64,000 bases of DNA from Typha latifolia (lineage: Eukaryota > Streptophyta > Magnoliopsida > Poales > Typhaceae): NCBI GenBank assembly GCA_019914945.1, contig CM034108.1, forward strand, positions 4,970,001 to 5,034,000. The letters run 5' to 3'. This document shows positions 1-13,700 of the stretch, in pieces. The notes beneath the pieces were generated by a model. The model had not been told where the DNA came from, searched no databases, and saw only the letters and a list, made by a program, of their open reading frames with translations. The translations under genes were made by a program, and so were the position numbers. The number at the start of each line of letters is the position of its first letter. Position 1 is the stretch's first letter.

Positions 1-304
1 ATATATATATATATACACACGCAGAGACTTGGTCTGCAAGTCTAGATCCTATAATTAAGCAATTAATTAGCTACAGACCAAGAGCTAAATTAAGTAAATA
101 ACTATGTACAGAAAAAATCTTCCTTGAATAGAAGATATATGGAGAATATCCTTGATTATATTCTCAACAATATTCACTCAACGGAAAACTGTTTAAGAAA
201 GTTATAACTGATACCGTATCATTCTTACATGAAGACAAAGGGGCAGATTGTGTAAGATAGTAGCAAACATCTATTGCAACATTCGACGTCTTGAAAAAGA
301 TGAG
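1..304. other. 3' flank of the SAAL1-like gene
   Basis: AT dinucleotide run at 1-14, then AT-rich sequence without coding signal. Part is likely the 3' UTR of the SAAL1-like transcript. Confidence 0.4.
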
Positions 305-3300
305 CTACAAGCTATACTTCCAGCAGCAAGTCAGCAACTTTTGAGCCTTTCCAACAGAATCATCAGCACACGCGACATCTTTCTCTGGCATAGAAGACTT
401 CTCTGCAATCCATTTCTCCATTATAAGGCCAATTCTCCTAAGCTGCCATACGTCAAGGAAAACAAGGGTACTGCAAGTGTGCAACTAGCAAGAGATGTCA
501 ATTTGATCAACAAAATTAGCCCATTTCATTGGTTGTTAATGAAACAACAATTACCTAAAAGGTTCTACTAAAAATTTCGAGATCAACTGGAAGGATACAG
601 ATGCTGTCACTACTCCGTATAGTTTTGTGGAATCATGAGGCGCCAATTCTTCCAACTTATCCTCCGGATGGCTTTCAAGATCTTCTTCGATAACGTAAGA
701 TTTTTCCAAGAGAAGTAACGGAAACTGGCGCGAGGATGATAAGCTAATATCATCCTCCTGTACCTGGACTAACAACCTTGCTAGTATACACCAGAGTGCA
801 TTTCGGGCTTGGGGTTCATCAGAAACTAAAGGTAAAATGTCGAACAGACCTTGCAGGAACAGGATATCTGGAAACACAACAGGGTACTGCATCAGTAATA
901 GCTATGGCAGAAACTTTGGCAAACACAGACTTCATAGTCAATTGTGACATACCATGTGAAAGTTCTGACATTAGATGCTTTTCATCCCCTAGAAGATTTG
1001 CTATAATTACAACTGCAGAGACACAGGAGCTGGAAACCTGTCAGAATGTAGGATAGGGCATGTCTCAGTATTATATCTCACTGCCTAGGATTTCCATTTC
1101 CTTCGAACATCATGAATCTGGTTCATTTTCAATATTTAGATGATAAGTGCAATGCATGCACACAAGTGCATCTATATCAATAAGAACTTCTGGTGTTCTC
1201 CACTATTATCAAATTGTGAAGAATCTATACACTTTCATGTTGCCATAAGTAAGCTATGGGCGTCTAGCAGCTGAATGTGAAACTGTATCTTATTGCAAGA
1301 ATCAGCATATTTCTAACTTTGTCAGTCAACAAGATCCTAAAGGAGCTGAGCTCATATATGTAGTCAAAGTAGTACTACATTTTTCTTCAATATTCATAAT
1401 ATCTATTACAAATTTTGAGATGACAATTAGACTGCAACTTGTTACTTGCCTTGTCTTTGAACAATAGTGCAAAAGTTACATATCATTTATATACTGTCAG
1501 AAGTCAGAACCATTAGCATAATAATATATACAGATTACTCCTATACTCTTGCTGGAGGCAAATTGGGTGAACCCTTCTCATCATCATCCATGCCTTATCC
1601 TACCAAATACAGATTTGGTTACAAACACTTACGAGGCCACAGTCTGTGGCTAAAATTAGTGCAATCAGAGAGCATTGACAAATAACTGCAAGTGTCCGGA
1701 GTTCAAATCTCACTATGATTGCCTTGCTAATAAAACAAAAAGAAGCTCCACTCATTTAAGTCAACCCTATTTCTTGGGCTATCAAAAATGTCTCAAGCCC
1801 AAAAGTATCGGGAAATGTTAGAACGTAAAAGATAAAAACTATTGTTATTTAACACCTTAAGTTTCTAGAGTAGTTAGTGAGTTTACATTTCTAAAATATT
1901 AGATCAAAATTTGACCAAAATCTACAAAAACCTGACTGATAAAAGGAAATGCATGAATTAACTTATAGAGGGTATAAACATCTAGGTTATCTTGTCAATA
2001 TGATGTCAGTACAACTGTACAAGTAATGGACTTAATCACTAAACAAGTTGTACTTATAATAGCAATATAATCTTTGTCACCGATGTATTGAGAAGGCCAT
2101 AAAGAGCACAATATAATGTTAATAAATTTTCTAGCGTCATGGTCACCTCAAATTTATCAGATAGCTTGACTATGCTACAAACCAACTGAAGCAATTGCTC
2201 ATTTGAAGACATCACTTGTGAACAACTGTCTATAGCAGAAAGTGCTTCAACCAGCCGAAGAATTAGATCCAGGACAGGACACCTGAGACAACCACAAGGT
2301 GGAGAACATATGTTGAAATATCATGCAGCTTGTTAAGAGAACAATCCAATAGTGCATGCAGTTTGATCAATATGTATGCGGAGGTAACAATTAAATCCAC
2401 TATAAAGTTCCCAGTCAGTCTCTATATGCACAAACTGATGCGGTAATATAAGAGCACAAAGAGAAAACTAGCAAGGAAGAGAAGGGAAACAATACAATTT
2501 CAACAATTCCAAGTAAGAACTGTTTATTTGACATTTATATTACACTGTTTACTGGAAAAAGAAAATAGACAATAATGAGGTCAATACATTGTAGATAAAA
2601 GATACGATATAATGTATAATAATCATGTTCTAGTAAAATTTGACATAATTAGAAGCAAGAATGTAAATGATGTGTTGTTACCCATCATTGGAATGGTAAC
2701 ATGTAAACAGAAAGTAATTTCTGATAGCAAAACTCAGCCTGCAAATCATGTGATTTTAAATCTGTCCATTTATGCAAGATTATATGATCTTTACTGCTAT
2801 AAGATAAACAAGTGCATAGTCAGAATTATAGCATTATGTTTAGCAGCAAAAAGATGTATTTGGGAACAGTGGTCATTTGGTCACTCTGTAAAACAGTATC
2901 TTCGACAAAAATAATAAAATTTTTTGCCAACTAGACATACATAAACACTAAATTTACAATGCTCCTTTCGCTTAGACAATGACAATAATAAATTGCTCAC
3001 TTGTGCATCCATGCCCTTAGAAAATAAAGGTGTTGTTAACTCACCACCTACTCTAGAAGCTTAAGTTGTTAAAGAATTATAGTTTTTGTATTTTATATTC
3101 TAACACTCCCTCTCACTTCTCAGTTTGAGATAATTCAATGGGCTTAAGAAATGGATGACTTAAATGGATAGAGATGTTATATTTTAAATGATAGATAAGT
3201 CTAACAGGACTCAAACTCATAATATCTTCCCTTACAATATGTTAATTCACCAATTATTCTGAAAGCTTAAGCTCTTAAAAAATAATGGTTTTGATATTTT

Positions 3301-6300
3301 ATATTCTAACGAGCAACGTTTGCCATGTTGACCGGTTATCAGCACCTAGCATAGGGTGTGTCAAAGGCACAGCCCTGTGTCAGGTTGTGTCATGCCGACC
3401 AGCACACTTGCGTGCTAGCTAATGCCATTCCCGTCAAGGGCGATACAAGTATAGTCCACCCGAAGCCCGTTAAGCCAAGTCAAAGAGTTGGCTACTTTTC
3501 TAAATAGAAAATAGAAGTTAGAGAAGAAGAAAGAGCGGAGAAATAGATGAGATCTTGGAGGGGTTTTTCTTCAAGTCCCATAAAAGTGTAAAACTTTCTT
3601 TCACTCTTAAGGACGCCCTTTGTTTTACACTTTTTAAAAACTAATTTTGGGTGCACAAATGATAGGTCTAGCTTAATTCTAGATTTATCATTTGTAAGTT
3701 ACTCTACATTGATTTAGCATTTTGGTGCTAATTTTTCTGGGCATGCCGACAAGGTATCGAAAAGGCATGAGCCATTGGCACAACAATCATTACTAACAAG
3801 TGTAACCTTACATGAGAATTTATCTTGACATGTTTCTTCCTTGAGATGATGTTTACATAATTTAATGCTCAAGACAATATGTTAAATTAACCTTTTCTTT
3901 TTTATTAGTCTATATCATTTAGTTCAACTCTGAGATGGGATGCATGATCCCATGGCTGTCAAGAGCCAGGACCCTCATCAATTTCTGATTAGACCCTACA
4001 ACAGTCCAGTCAACCATAAGCACTTTTATTTTTGTAAGATGCATTCTTATGTTACAGACCATTTACAGAACAAAAATGTGTTGACCACAAAGTTCATTGT
4101 ACATTTTCATCAGATGCAGTTTGATTCACATCCTAAGGACTTCAGATTAAACAAATCTCATAACACCAGCATATATGGAAAGTATAATACCATCATAGAC
4201 ATAAATGATTAAATATACCTGTAGAGTATAAATCTTATAGCCTTAACAAGTTGGAAATTGTTGGAGAGTTCCAAAACTACCAACTATCCACAGACAATAC
4301 TTTTGCAAATCAAAGCATTACATAGCAAACCCATTCTATGGTCCATCACTTGCCTCAGAATAAGGTGATCTGTGATTTCACTGGACCTCTTAGTGGATTT
4401 TATTACTGAAGAGGATCCAGATTCTTTTAAATCATACATGTGAGAATGTTGCAAGGACATATCTTAGCATAATACATGATATTCAAAACTCCCTCTCTGC
4501 CCTCTCCTCATGCTTGGTTATATGAATGACAAAATACCGTTTTCATCCTCAGATCCTTTTTTTTCAATACTGTAGTGCTTTCTCTGCACATTATTTTATG
4601 CACCAGAGTTTGCATATAACATGATTTTGTTGATTTGGAAAAAGTCTGAATAAAGTATAAACTTGTAATATGCCGTTGCATAGTCTTAGGGATATATTGG
4701 CAGGCTCTACCTGTGAATGAATAGTCATTTCTCACACATCTCCCAAATATGTCTCAGCATCCTTACGTAATTTTGTCCCAAATTTGCGTCGACAATATGA
4801 CAGCAGTCTTAAGTTCAAAATGCTAGTGAGAAGGACTAAGCAAATTTCGACATACTATTTTCACACTAATCAGCAGTCCTAAACCTAGCAGAAAATTCCT
4901 GGCTAATGCAAAAGGAGAGATGAGATGAACTGGCATTAAACCTAGAAGAACTGTCAGAAGGTGGAGATTACCTCATAAGTCATGGGCTCAGTGAGATGAT
5001 ATATGTCGCAAGGAAGGATTGTCTTTTCTGATCATGCCAGCCTTTTGCACTCAGTAGGTACCATGCAGATCTGGGCAACATCAACATAGAGTATCATATA
5101 CTCCATGTAGTGAGAGCATTGAGGTATACCCTCGAGTTAAGATGGCCCTAAGCTTAACTATCTCTATCCGTAGATCAGCTCTATTTCCTAGTAATGCGAT
5201 GAGAAATAAGACTTCATCCTCTTATCCACAATTTTGTCATTTTAGTTGGACATTGACTCCACTGAACTTAAAAATGGAAGAGAGGTTTTGCTACGCAACT
5301 GAAGATCCTATCAAAGGAATGTTATTAGTTTGAAAATTCTGTGTCCATTAATTTGTAGCAATAACATGGGTTGATGTAGCAAATTCACTATTACGTTCAA
5401 GATTTTTCTGCAATTTATGCTGAATAATAGCTATTGATTTCCTAATATGAAAATTATGGCATGCTTCATACTTGTAAAGATGAATACTAGCTTAGTAACA
5501 TGTCCACAAGGACCAGAAAATAGATGATAGTTACTAAAACTTTGCAAAATGCATCTCCTAGATTGTTACAAACAATACACTTGATAAAAGAAATTCAAAA
5601 AGATTCTTTGCTAAGTTGTGAAAATCTGAGCCATCGGAGTTGTCTCTGTGCAAATGGTAGTGTTCACCAAGTTACCTTTTCTTGCAAGACACACTGTGAC
5701 ATGTAGTTTGTCAATTATGTATCAATGTCAGTGCAGTGGAAAGTAAACATTGATACAAGCATATATTTCATAGTTGAAATTATTCTTATTTCAATTAAGA
5801 GACTGTTAAAGAAATAAATAATAAAATAAGGGTTTTCGCACCTTTCCAGCTTGTTCTCATCTCCTGAGTCCTTAATTTCACTGGTTAACAGACTAATAAC
5901 AAGATTCAGCAAACCCAACTTCATCAAAGGTTGAAGAAGAATAGTTCCCACTTCTTGATTATCAATGACGGTCAACAAAAAGTCTATGCCCTGTCAATAA
6001 TAAAAAGTGGCCATCACGATTTGGAAATGAAGTTAAATTCTAGTTAAACTAATTAATATGAGGACAAACAACCAAGAAAAAGTTAAAAGAATCCATTTTT
6101 TATGGATTTTTAATTGTGTTCCTACTAGGATTGGACAACAAAAGAATCAATTATAAGGAGAAACTTTCTAGAGAAATTATAACCATAGGTTCACAATTAT
6201 AGAGTAGTCTCACAAGAAGAGTACTATAATAACTGGCAGCCTTCCAATTGTATGTCTCACATTGTATAGTGCCTCTGTTACATCTTATTGCAATTTAAAA

Positions 6301-9300
6301 ACTTGAACAACATGAGGACAAGAGGGATATCAGCAATTATTGATAGAACCTGATTGAAAACTTTGCCATAGAGCAAATTTGGAAGACACAAGTCATATTT
6401 TGAAACAACATGAAGAATATGGTGTGAATAACATTCTAAAACAAAATTTGGCATGATTAAACAAAAATACTTGTGATACTAATTATAGATTCCTATCCTA
6501 TATTCTACTGGATAGCCCTTTGGTGCATCATTCCAAAGTCTAAAGCATATGCTAAACTCAACAAGTTATTTGGCCAAACTGAATAACAGAATTTGTATGA
6601 AAGATTAAGTTCTCATTTCTCTCTCAAAAAACAGAAATTGTATGAAAGAATTTTACTTGGGGCACATTAAGACAAATATATCAAAGTAGTCGACCATTTC
6701 TTTCAATCCAAAAAACTACAAATTCCATATCTTGGAAGCTCCTCCAAAATAAGCTTGTACTGTAGAATTGTTCTGACTTTTGAATATCCATGTAAAGGAG
6801 CTACACAAAATAAAAGATAACATAATTTATTTGCTTCCCTTCCAAATCAATATAGATAATATGTTCACTTACTGCTGCCATAGTTCATGATTTTTGGTAA
6901 AACATAGTGACAAATCTATGTCTAAGGAGGATGGAAAAAATGATGTCTCAGTGCACAAGGCTGCTGCCAATGCAAGTTTCAGGGAGAGAGTATACACAGC
7001 CCTACCTCATTATTGAAGAGGTTTTCTTATCACTTGAACCCATGACCACCTGAAAGCAAGAGACTTCACACCAAGAATCACAAAACTGAAGATTGTGTTT
7101 CAAAAGTAAAAGGACTACCATAATTTTCTACATGGTATTTTCCTGTAAACATGTTGACACAACTATAGACATTGTTTATGACCGACTTGCCACTTCATTA
7201 CTGCTTAGGATCGAAAATAAGTAAGCAATGGGAATCCTCATTATGAAGAGGAATTTCTGCAAATCAGTTTGCCTCTTAAGAAAAAGTTTGTCCTTTGCAT
7301 TTAAGCAAAAGTGTTAATTCTACAAGGCCTGAATACAGCTTAATCTAAGATATAAAAAAATAAAACAATGAATCAGTAAACTTATTTGTCACGGACAACA
7401 ATAAGAAAATATAGTGATCTGGGTGATGCAAAGACCAAAAGTTAATCAGACCTAGTGTAGATCGAATCAAATAAGACATATAGGGAAAAAAATTAAAGGC
7501 ACTGTCTCACCATACTTTCTCAAATAGTGTAGAGTTTAATGTGTTCCCAACTATCCAGAGCACACGCTGAATAATCTCATCGGGCAGGAGAGCTTCGGCC
7601 CAAGAAGAAGATGCACTACCTTGAAGACCGACGGCCAATAGCCTGTTCAAAAGTAAAATAATGAACATAAGGAGAATGTAACTAGTAGTTCAATCCCATG
7701 CATGTCGTTCCACTTGAATTTCTCCTGGTCATAAGGTTTGACAGTTCACAGATATATAAATTAAGCATAACATAAGCTCATCTTTCAGAATAGAACTGAG
7801 AAAGAGAATATCACACCATATGAAAATGCACAAACTTAGAAATCAAAATGTGTCAGTAGAGAATGTGGGAGGTGAGAGAAAGGTTTTCTTTATCCATGAA
7901 TAGATATCAGAACAAGGATGCCCATAGATGTAAGCCAATGGAGCAGTCGTAACTGAAGTTACTAAACAATCTATAAAGCCTTGTTTACTATAAGAATAAG
8001 GTCAATTCTCCAATATCTATTCCTTTTTATTATTCCCAAAATAAGGTCTTTATTTCAGGAATAACTATTTTTATGTTTACCTGTATTCTAGAATAAGAAT
8101 GTAATAATTACTTTTAATATGATATAAAATGAAAGACAAAATTAGAAAAAAAATTTATAAAATTACCATGAATGTCCTTTAATTTGATATAAAGTAGATT
8201 GATGGAATAAATCTTAAGAGTAAATTAGTAAATAAGTTGATGTGTGGTATAAAATATAATTTTGATAAATAGTGTTCGTATTCTAGAATTGGATTATTAT
8301 GATATTTAGCTGTTATTTTGGAATAAAGAATTATATTCTGGAATAAGAAAAAAATTATTCCTAAAGTGAACGAGGGCTAAGATGATCATAACCAACTAGA
8401 TAGATATATGTTAACATAATACACGTGCATACGGAAGAACATACATGGGCAATAATTGTGTTTACACTCTATAATAGTTTGCCATTAGGATTATAGTTTA
8501 TAATGACGCAATTCAACTAATAGCAATCAGAAAATAGGTTCACTTGCCCTTTTTAATTGTAGAGATGTTTTATACATGACAAATGAAATGAACCAGAGGG
8601 AACAAATGATGTACAAATACCACATGTAAAACATAAGATTGGACAGATTAAAACCAATTAGCTCATAGTATCAAATAAAAGTATTTGAATTTAAAATTAA
8701 AATTGGTGCAGCCTACAAAATATGATATCATAAGGCCAGAAAAACATCTGATGGACTTAAAGAGTTGCACAATTCTGCCAGAAGCAGTCATATAAATTAA
8801 CCTTACAGTAACCAGTTCTTGGGAGGATCTAGACCATTTAACCCTAGACTATTAATCAAGATAATACCTTCAAAGAGAATAACTAGCTAGACTACGGAGA
8901 GCAAAATTTCAAATTATCGGTGCTCGCAACACGCATTATATTGTATTATATTATATTATATATATAATGCAACAATATCAAAATGTATAACTCAAACAGA
9001 AGTACAAAATTATGGTGCTCACAAACACACATTATATTATATATATAATGCAACAATATCTAAGTCTATAATTCAAACAGAAGTACAATTTGATAAAAGA
9101 TGAAACTAGTACAAGATCACGTCCATAACATCCATACAGGAATAGATGCTGTAAATCATTTACCTGAAGGTTTCAGCAAGGCAGCTGGAGTCATCTAGAT
9201 GCAACTGGTCAACAACTGTCTCAATCAAACCATTTTTTGAACATATTGCATTACTTAAAACTTCATGGCAAGCTAGGTTTCCAATGATTCCCAAACAAAT

Positions 9301-10715
9301 TTCCTGCAGCGGTCATAACTTGTGTAAGAACTGACATATATATAAAAAATAAATAAAAGTGCACATGCACTGAATATGCGCACCCTTCACCCTTTCCCTC
9401 ACTGTCATGCGATGAGGTGGCCGCGAGTTTCTCGGCCGACTCGTTGGTTTCCATATCAAAATAAAAACCCTACCAATAAATAAAAACCATATCCCCTCTT
9501 CTTAACTCACCCCCCTTTCTTTACTCACCACAGCCTCCTTTCCTCTCATCTTCTTCTACTTCTTTATTTATCGTCAAAGTCACGTCGTGAGATCGGACCA
9601 TCAGAGCACCTCTCAAGCAATGGAAGACCACCATGCAACTCACCGGTCAATCTTCTCCCAGCCCTCTAATTTAATTAAAGTTTAAAGGTTAGATGATAAA
9701 TACCTAAAATTTTTGGGCATTGCGGCTTCGTCAATAAATTGGGTTCGACTGGCAGCTTTGGATCGCTACCGCACATGTGCCGGAGCTTCACATCGTTGGT
9801 CTCGCACTATAGATGTTTTCCTTTTGAGCCTTCGTGGCTCAGATCTTCATAGAAGCTGGTTCCATCATTCATGGCCACTGATCATGGAATAGGGTCGGCG
9901 AAATTGCCATCTCCTCCACCGTGTGTGGTCGATGTGGTAACGAGGGTGGTATTGTAGCCTTCAGCTTGGCCCTCCCAGCAGCACAGTCGCCGGCAATCTC
10001 CTTTTCCCCTTCACGATGGCCTCCATTGAGGGAGATGAGGGTGGAGCTCAAATTCGACCCGAGCCAAGCCTTTTAGGCATTCCGATTTTGGGTGGGATTC
10101 AAGTTTAGGTTAGGTCTCACTAACCCAACCAGCCCAATAAATAGGTGGAATGTAAGAACCAGAAGAAAAAAAATTGGGGGTTGGACGAGGCGCAGAGATC
10201 TCATCTAATCCGAATCGGATTAGATTTGATCTTCTTTTAATTTATAAATTAAAACCCTAATCATGTCTCTCTATCTGCTTAACCACCTCAGCCCCCTTCT
10301 CTCTCTTCTTCCTTCCCTCTTTCGCTTTCTTCTTCCTCACCGTCGGAGTCACGCCATGGAATTGGCCTACCGGAGCGCCGCCGAAGCCAGCGGAGACCAC
10401 CACGTGACTCCTTGGTAAGCCCTCTCCCACCCCTCAAGTTTAATTTCAATTTAATAAAGTAAATTAAAAATACCTAATTTGGGGGTTCTTCGGCTTCACC
10501 GGCAAATTAGGCCGACCGGCGGCTTCGGATCGCTGCTCCATCTTGGAAGCGTCTTGCCGTTGGCCTCGTGCCGTGGGCGTTCACCGTTGGAGCCCTCGTG
10601 GCTCCGGTCACCGTCGGCCATGAGATCGATCGTCGTTCGCGGGTTCTCCTCTACCTCGCGAGGACAACGGCACCGTGTGGGTGTTAGGGAGCTAAGGGTG
10701 CGGCTGGCGAACCGT

Positions 10716-10755
<40 letters not shown>

Positions 10756-13700
10756 TTGGAGAAGACAGACTCGGGCAACCCAAATCTAGCCTTCTCCTAT
10801 TAAGTTGTTGGATTCGGGTCAGATTGGATCCGAATCCAAGGAACCCGACCCGGTTCCATTAGTTAATTGGATTGGGCCTTGGTCACAATCCATTTAAGTG
10901 TGGATTGGATGGGCTTGTGGGCCACTACAACCTAGCCCAACTGATTTGGGGTTATTTTGGCCCAAATTATTAATTTTTGAGTTAAATTGTAGAATTTTTT
11001 TAATTAAAATGTTATTGTTATTTATTATTAAAGGTGGTGATTATTAGCACGTGAACTAGAGATTTGAAATTCAATTGTCTTGCCTAGACTCAGGTGAGTG
11101 GGTTCACTCACATATTTATTTTATTATATTTCGTACCTTTGTCGGACCATGTAAATTTTTTATGTACAAATTTATTTATTTCATCCGTACGTGCAAAAAT
11201 TTAATTGTTACATTTTCTGTGTGCATTTAATTATTATACTCAGTGCATCACCATACTTTGTGCAAATATTGAAATTAGTGAAAAGAAAAACGAGACTAGT
11301 ATTTGTACAACTTATAGAACAGTCCCGGTATAAATCGCTTGCGATTTCTGTGCTGACTCAAATCTATCTGGAAGTCCAGGGGAAAATCGTAAATCAAATC
11401 GCGGTGACTTTCTTAAGTGACTCTGGCGGGGTTAGGGAATAGTCCTAGGATGAATGAGAAATTTCTAGGTGACTCTAACTTCTCTCAACGGTTAGTGGAA
11501 AAGACAGAATGTGTTAATCGCATAGTGATACCATCTGATGACCCTAACCGGATCAGCTATGAAGAAAAATCCCGAGCGTCATCTCGAGGTGACTTCTAGT
11601 TGATGTGGATCCACAGGGTTTAGACCCATTGAGACATATGACAGTATAAATATTGAAAAGATGTTAATACGTTGAAACTGTGCAAGGTTACAAGTTGCGA
11701 CTCTTTATTGTTATCATTGTCATTATTTAAAGAGCATGCTTATTGCAAATTGTTATGGATATTGTTATTTTTAGTTTAATTTTATTCAGCATTAATATAA
11801 TTTAGAATTTATTTAGTTTTCGAGTGGATTCCACTCACTGAGCTATAGTTGTTGGCTCATGGATTCTTTTTTTTGTATTTATTCATCTATCTCAGGTAAT
11901 AGTCAGCGAGGCGACTGAGCGAGATGTACTCGGACTCCACCTCCACTTAGGATTCTGCTCTTTTGGATTTTATGCATTAGATTAGAAGATTTATTTATTT
12001 CGTTTAGAGACTCAAAAACAATAACATTGTTTTATGTTTATTGCAATTAGTTTTAAATTTAATAAAGCAGATCTTCATTTTATTTATTTATTTTGCTATC
12101 GTACACGTAAAAAGTATTAATAAGGCTTCGTGTATCTCAAGCATATTGAGATGCATGGCCGGTCATGATTCCTATTTTAGGTCGTGACATGGAAGCGGTC
12201 AACCGCAGCCCCAACCCAGTCCGAAGTATATTAGGGAGTTGGGCTTTAAGCCCAACTTCTATTAATGGGTTGACGTATGGACCTTGACCGACCTAGTTTT
12301 ATGAGTGCGCGTAGGTGCCGAGCCAGGCACGGCCCATTCCTGCGGTGACTCTAATCTCTCTTCACGGTTAGAGAAAGAGACATGATGAATTTATCATATG
12401 GTAACATCTTTTGATGACCCTAATTAGATCAGCTATGAAGAAATGACTCAAGCATCATCTCGAGATGACTTCTAATTGATATGAATCCACAGGACATTGA
12501 CCCAATTAAGACATATGGCATTATTAATATTAAGAAAAATTCAGTATATTGACACCAAGCATGTTATGAGATATGATTTACATTATTATTATTTGTGTTG
12601 TTACTATTACTGTTGTTGTAAACATGCTTAGTAAAATTGTCATATTATATTATTACACTTGGATTTATTTACAGTTATGGATTTCAGCTTTATTTGGCTT
12701 TTGAGTGAATTCCACTCACTGAGCTATAGTTGTTGGCACATAAACTCCCTCTTCTAATATTTCAGGTACTGGTCAGCGTGACGATTAAGCGAAATGCAAT
12801 AGGATTCTTACCTCCACTTAGGATATTACTATTTTATCTCTCAATTGTATCAGATATTATATTCTAAACTATTTGTCATTTTAGTTTGATTGGAGACACA
12901 TTAGAGATGATACTTGGTCATTTTCCTTCTTGTTAGATTATATTTATTAGAGTTATATATTCATATTAATTATCATCATTTTGGACTTAGAAAAATATTA
13001 ATTAAGACTTCGTGTATCTCAAGCATATTGAGATATATGGTCGGCTATAGATCCGAAACCGAGTCGACAACTTGCATCAAAAATAGTAGAGTGCTTAAAT
13101 AAAAACCTACATAAATATCAGATAACATGCAAGACCATTTTCTTTCAGCAATTATTGAAACCTAACTATAGGAATACTACTAATCGTAATTGTCAAGATG
13201 CATGAAACCAGATATCTCCCCGTATGGCAAGAGATGTGCATGAGATTCAACCAGTGTGGATGACTTGTTAACTTGGATGTGAAACCAAAATGATAATTAA
13301 AGATAAGCAGTAGTTAAAGGAGCAACACTCCCAACCAGCTATAAACTTTTTAAGCATATGAAGACTGACAACTGATTAGTAAACAGGCAAACATGTCCAA
13401 TCTAAATGAATCAGCTTGTAAGACAATTTCCTTTCCAAAGGAGATACATGGTACTTTAGTGGTTTCAAGGATGAAAAACAAAGAAATAAAGAAAATGAAG
13501 GAGACACTTATGCAAACTCAGGCTTTATAGAAGTATTAAAGCCAGTGAACCAATGATACTGCATTATGTATAGCTGTCATATACTGCATCAACTTCAAAT
13601 TGCTAGTCATTTTCATCTGACTGTTGCCATCAAAAAATACACCAAGATTACATATGTCCCTCGTCTCATCATTTTTTCTGTCTAAAATAGATCTTGTATA

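Noticed and set aside
10479..10862. 127-aa frame with a Ser-Leu run
   Set aside because: Lies in a repeated LTR-like module and runs through a CT microsatellite; not conserved in the sister copy at 9.46-10.13 kb.
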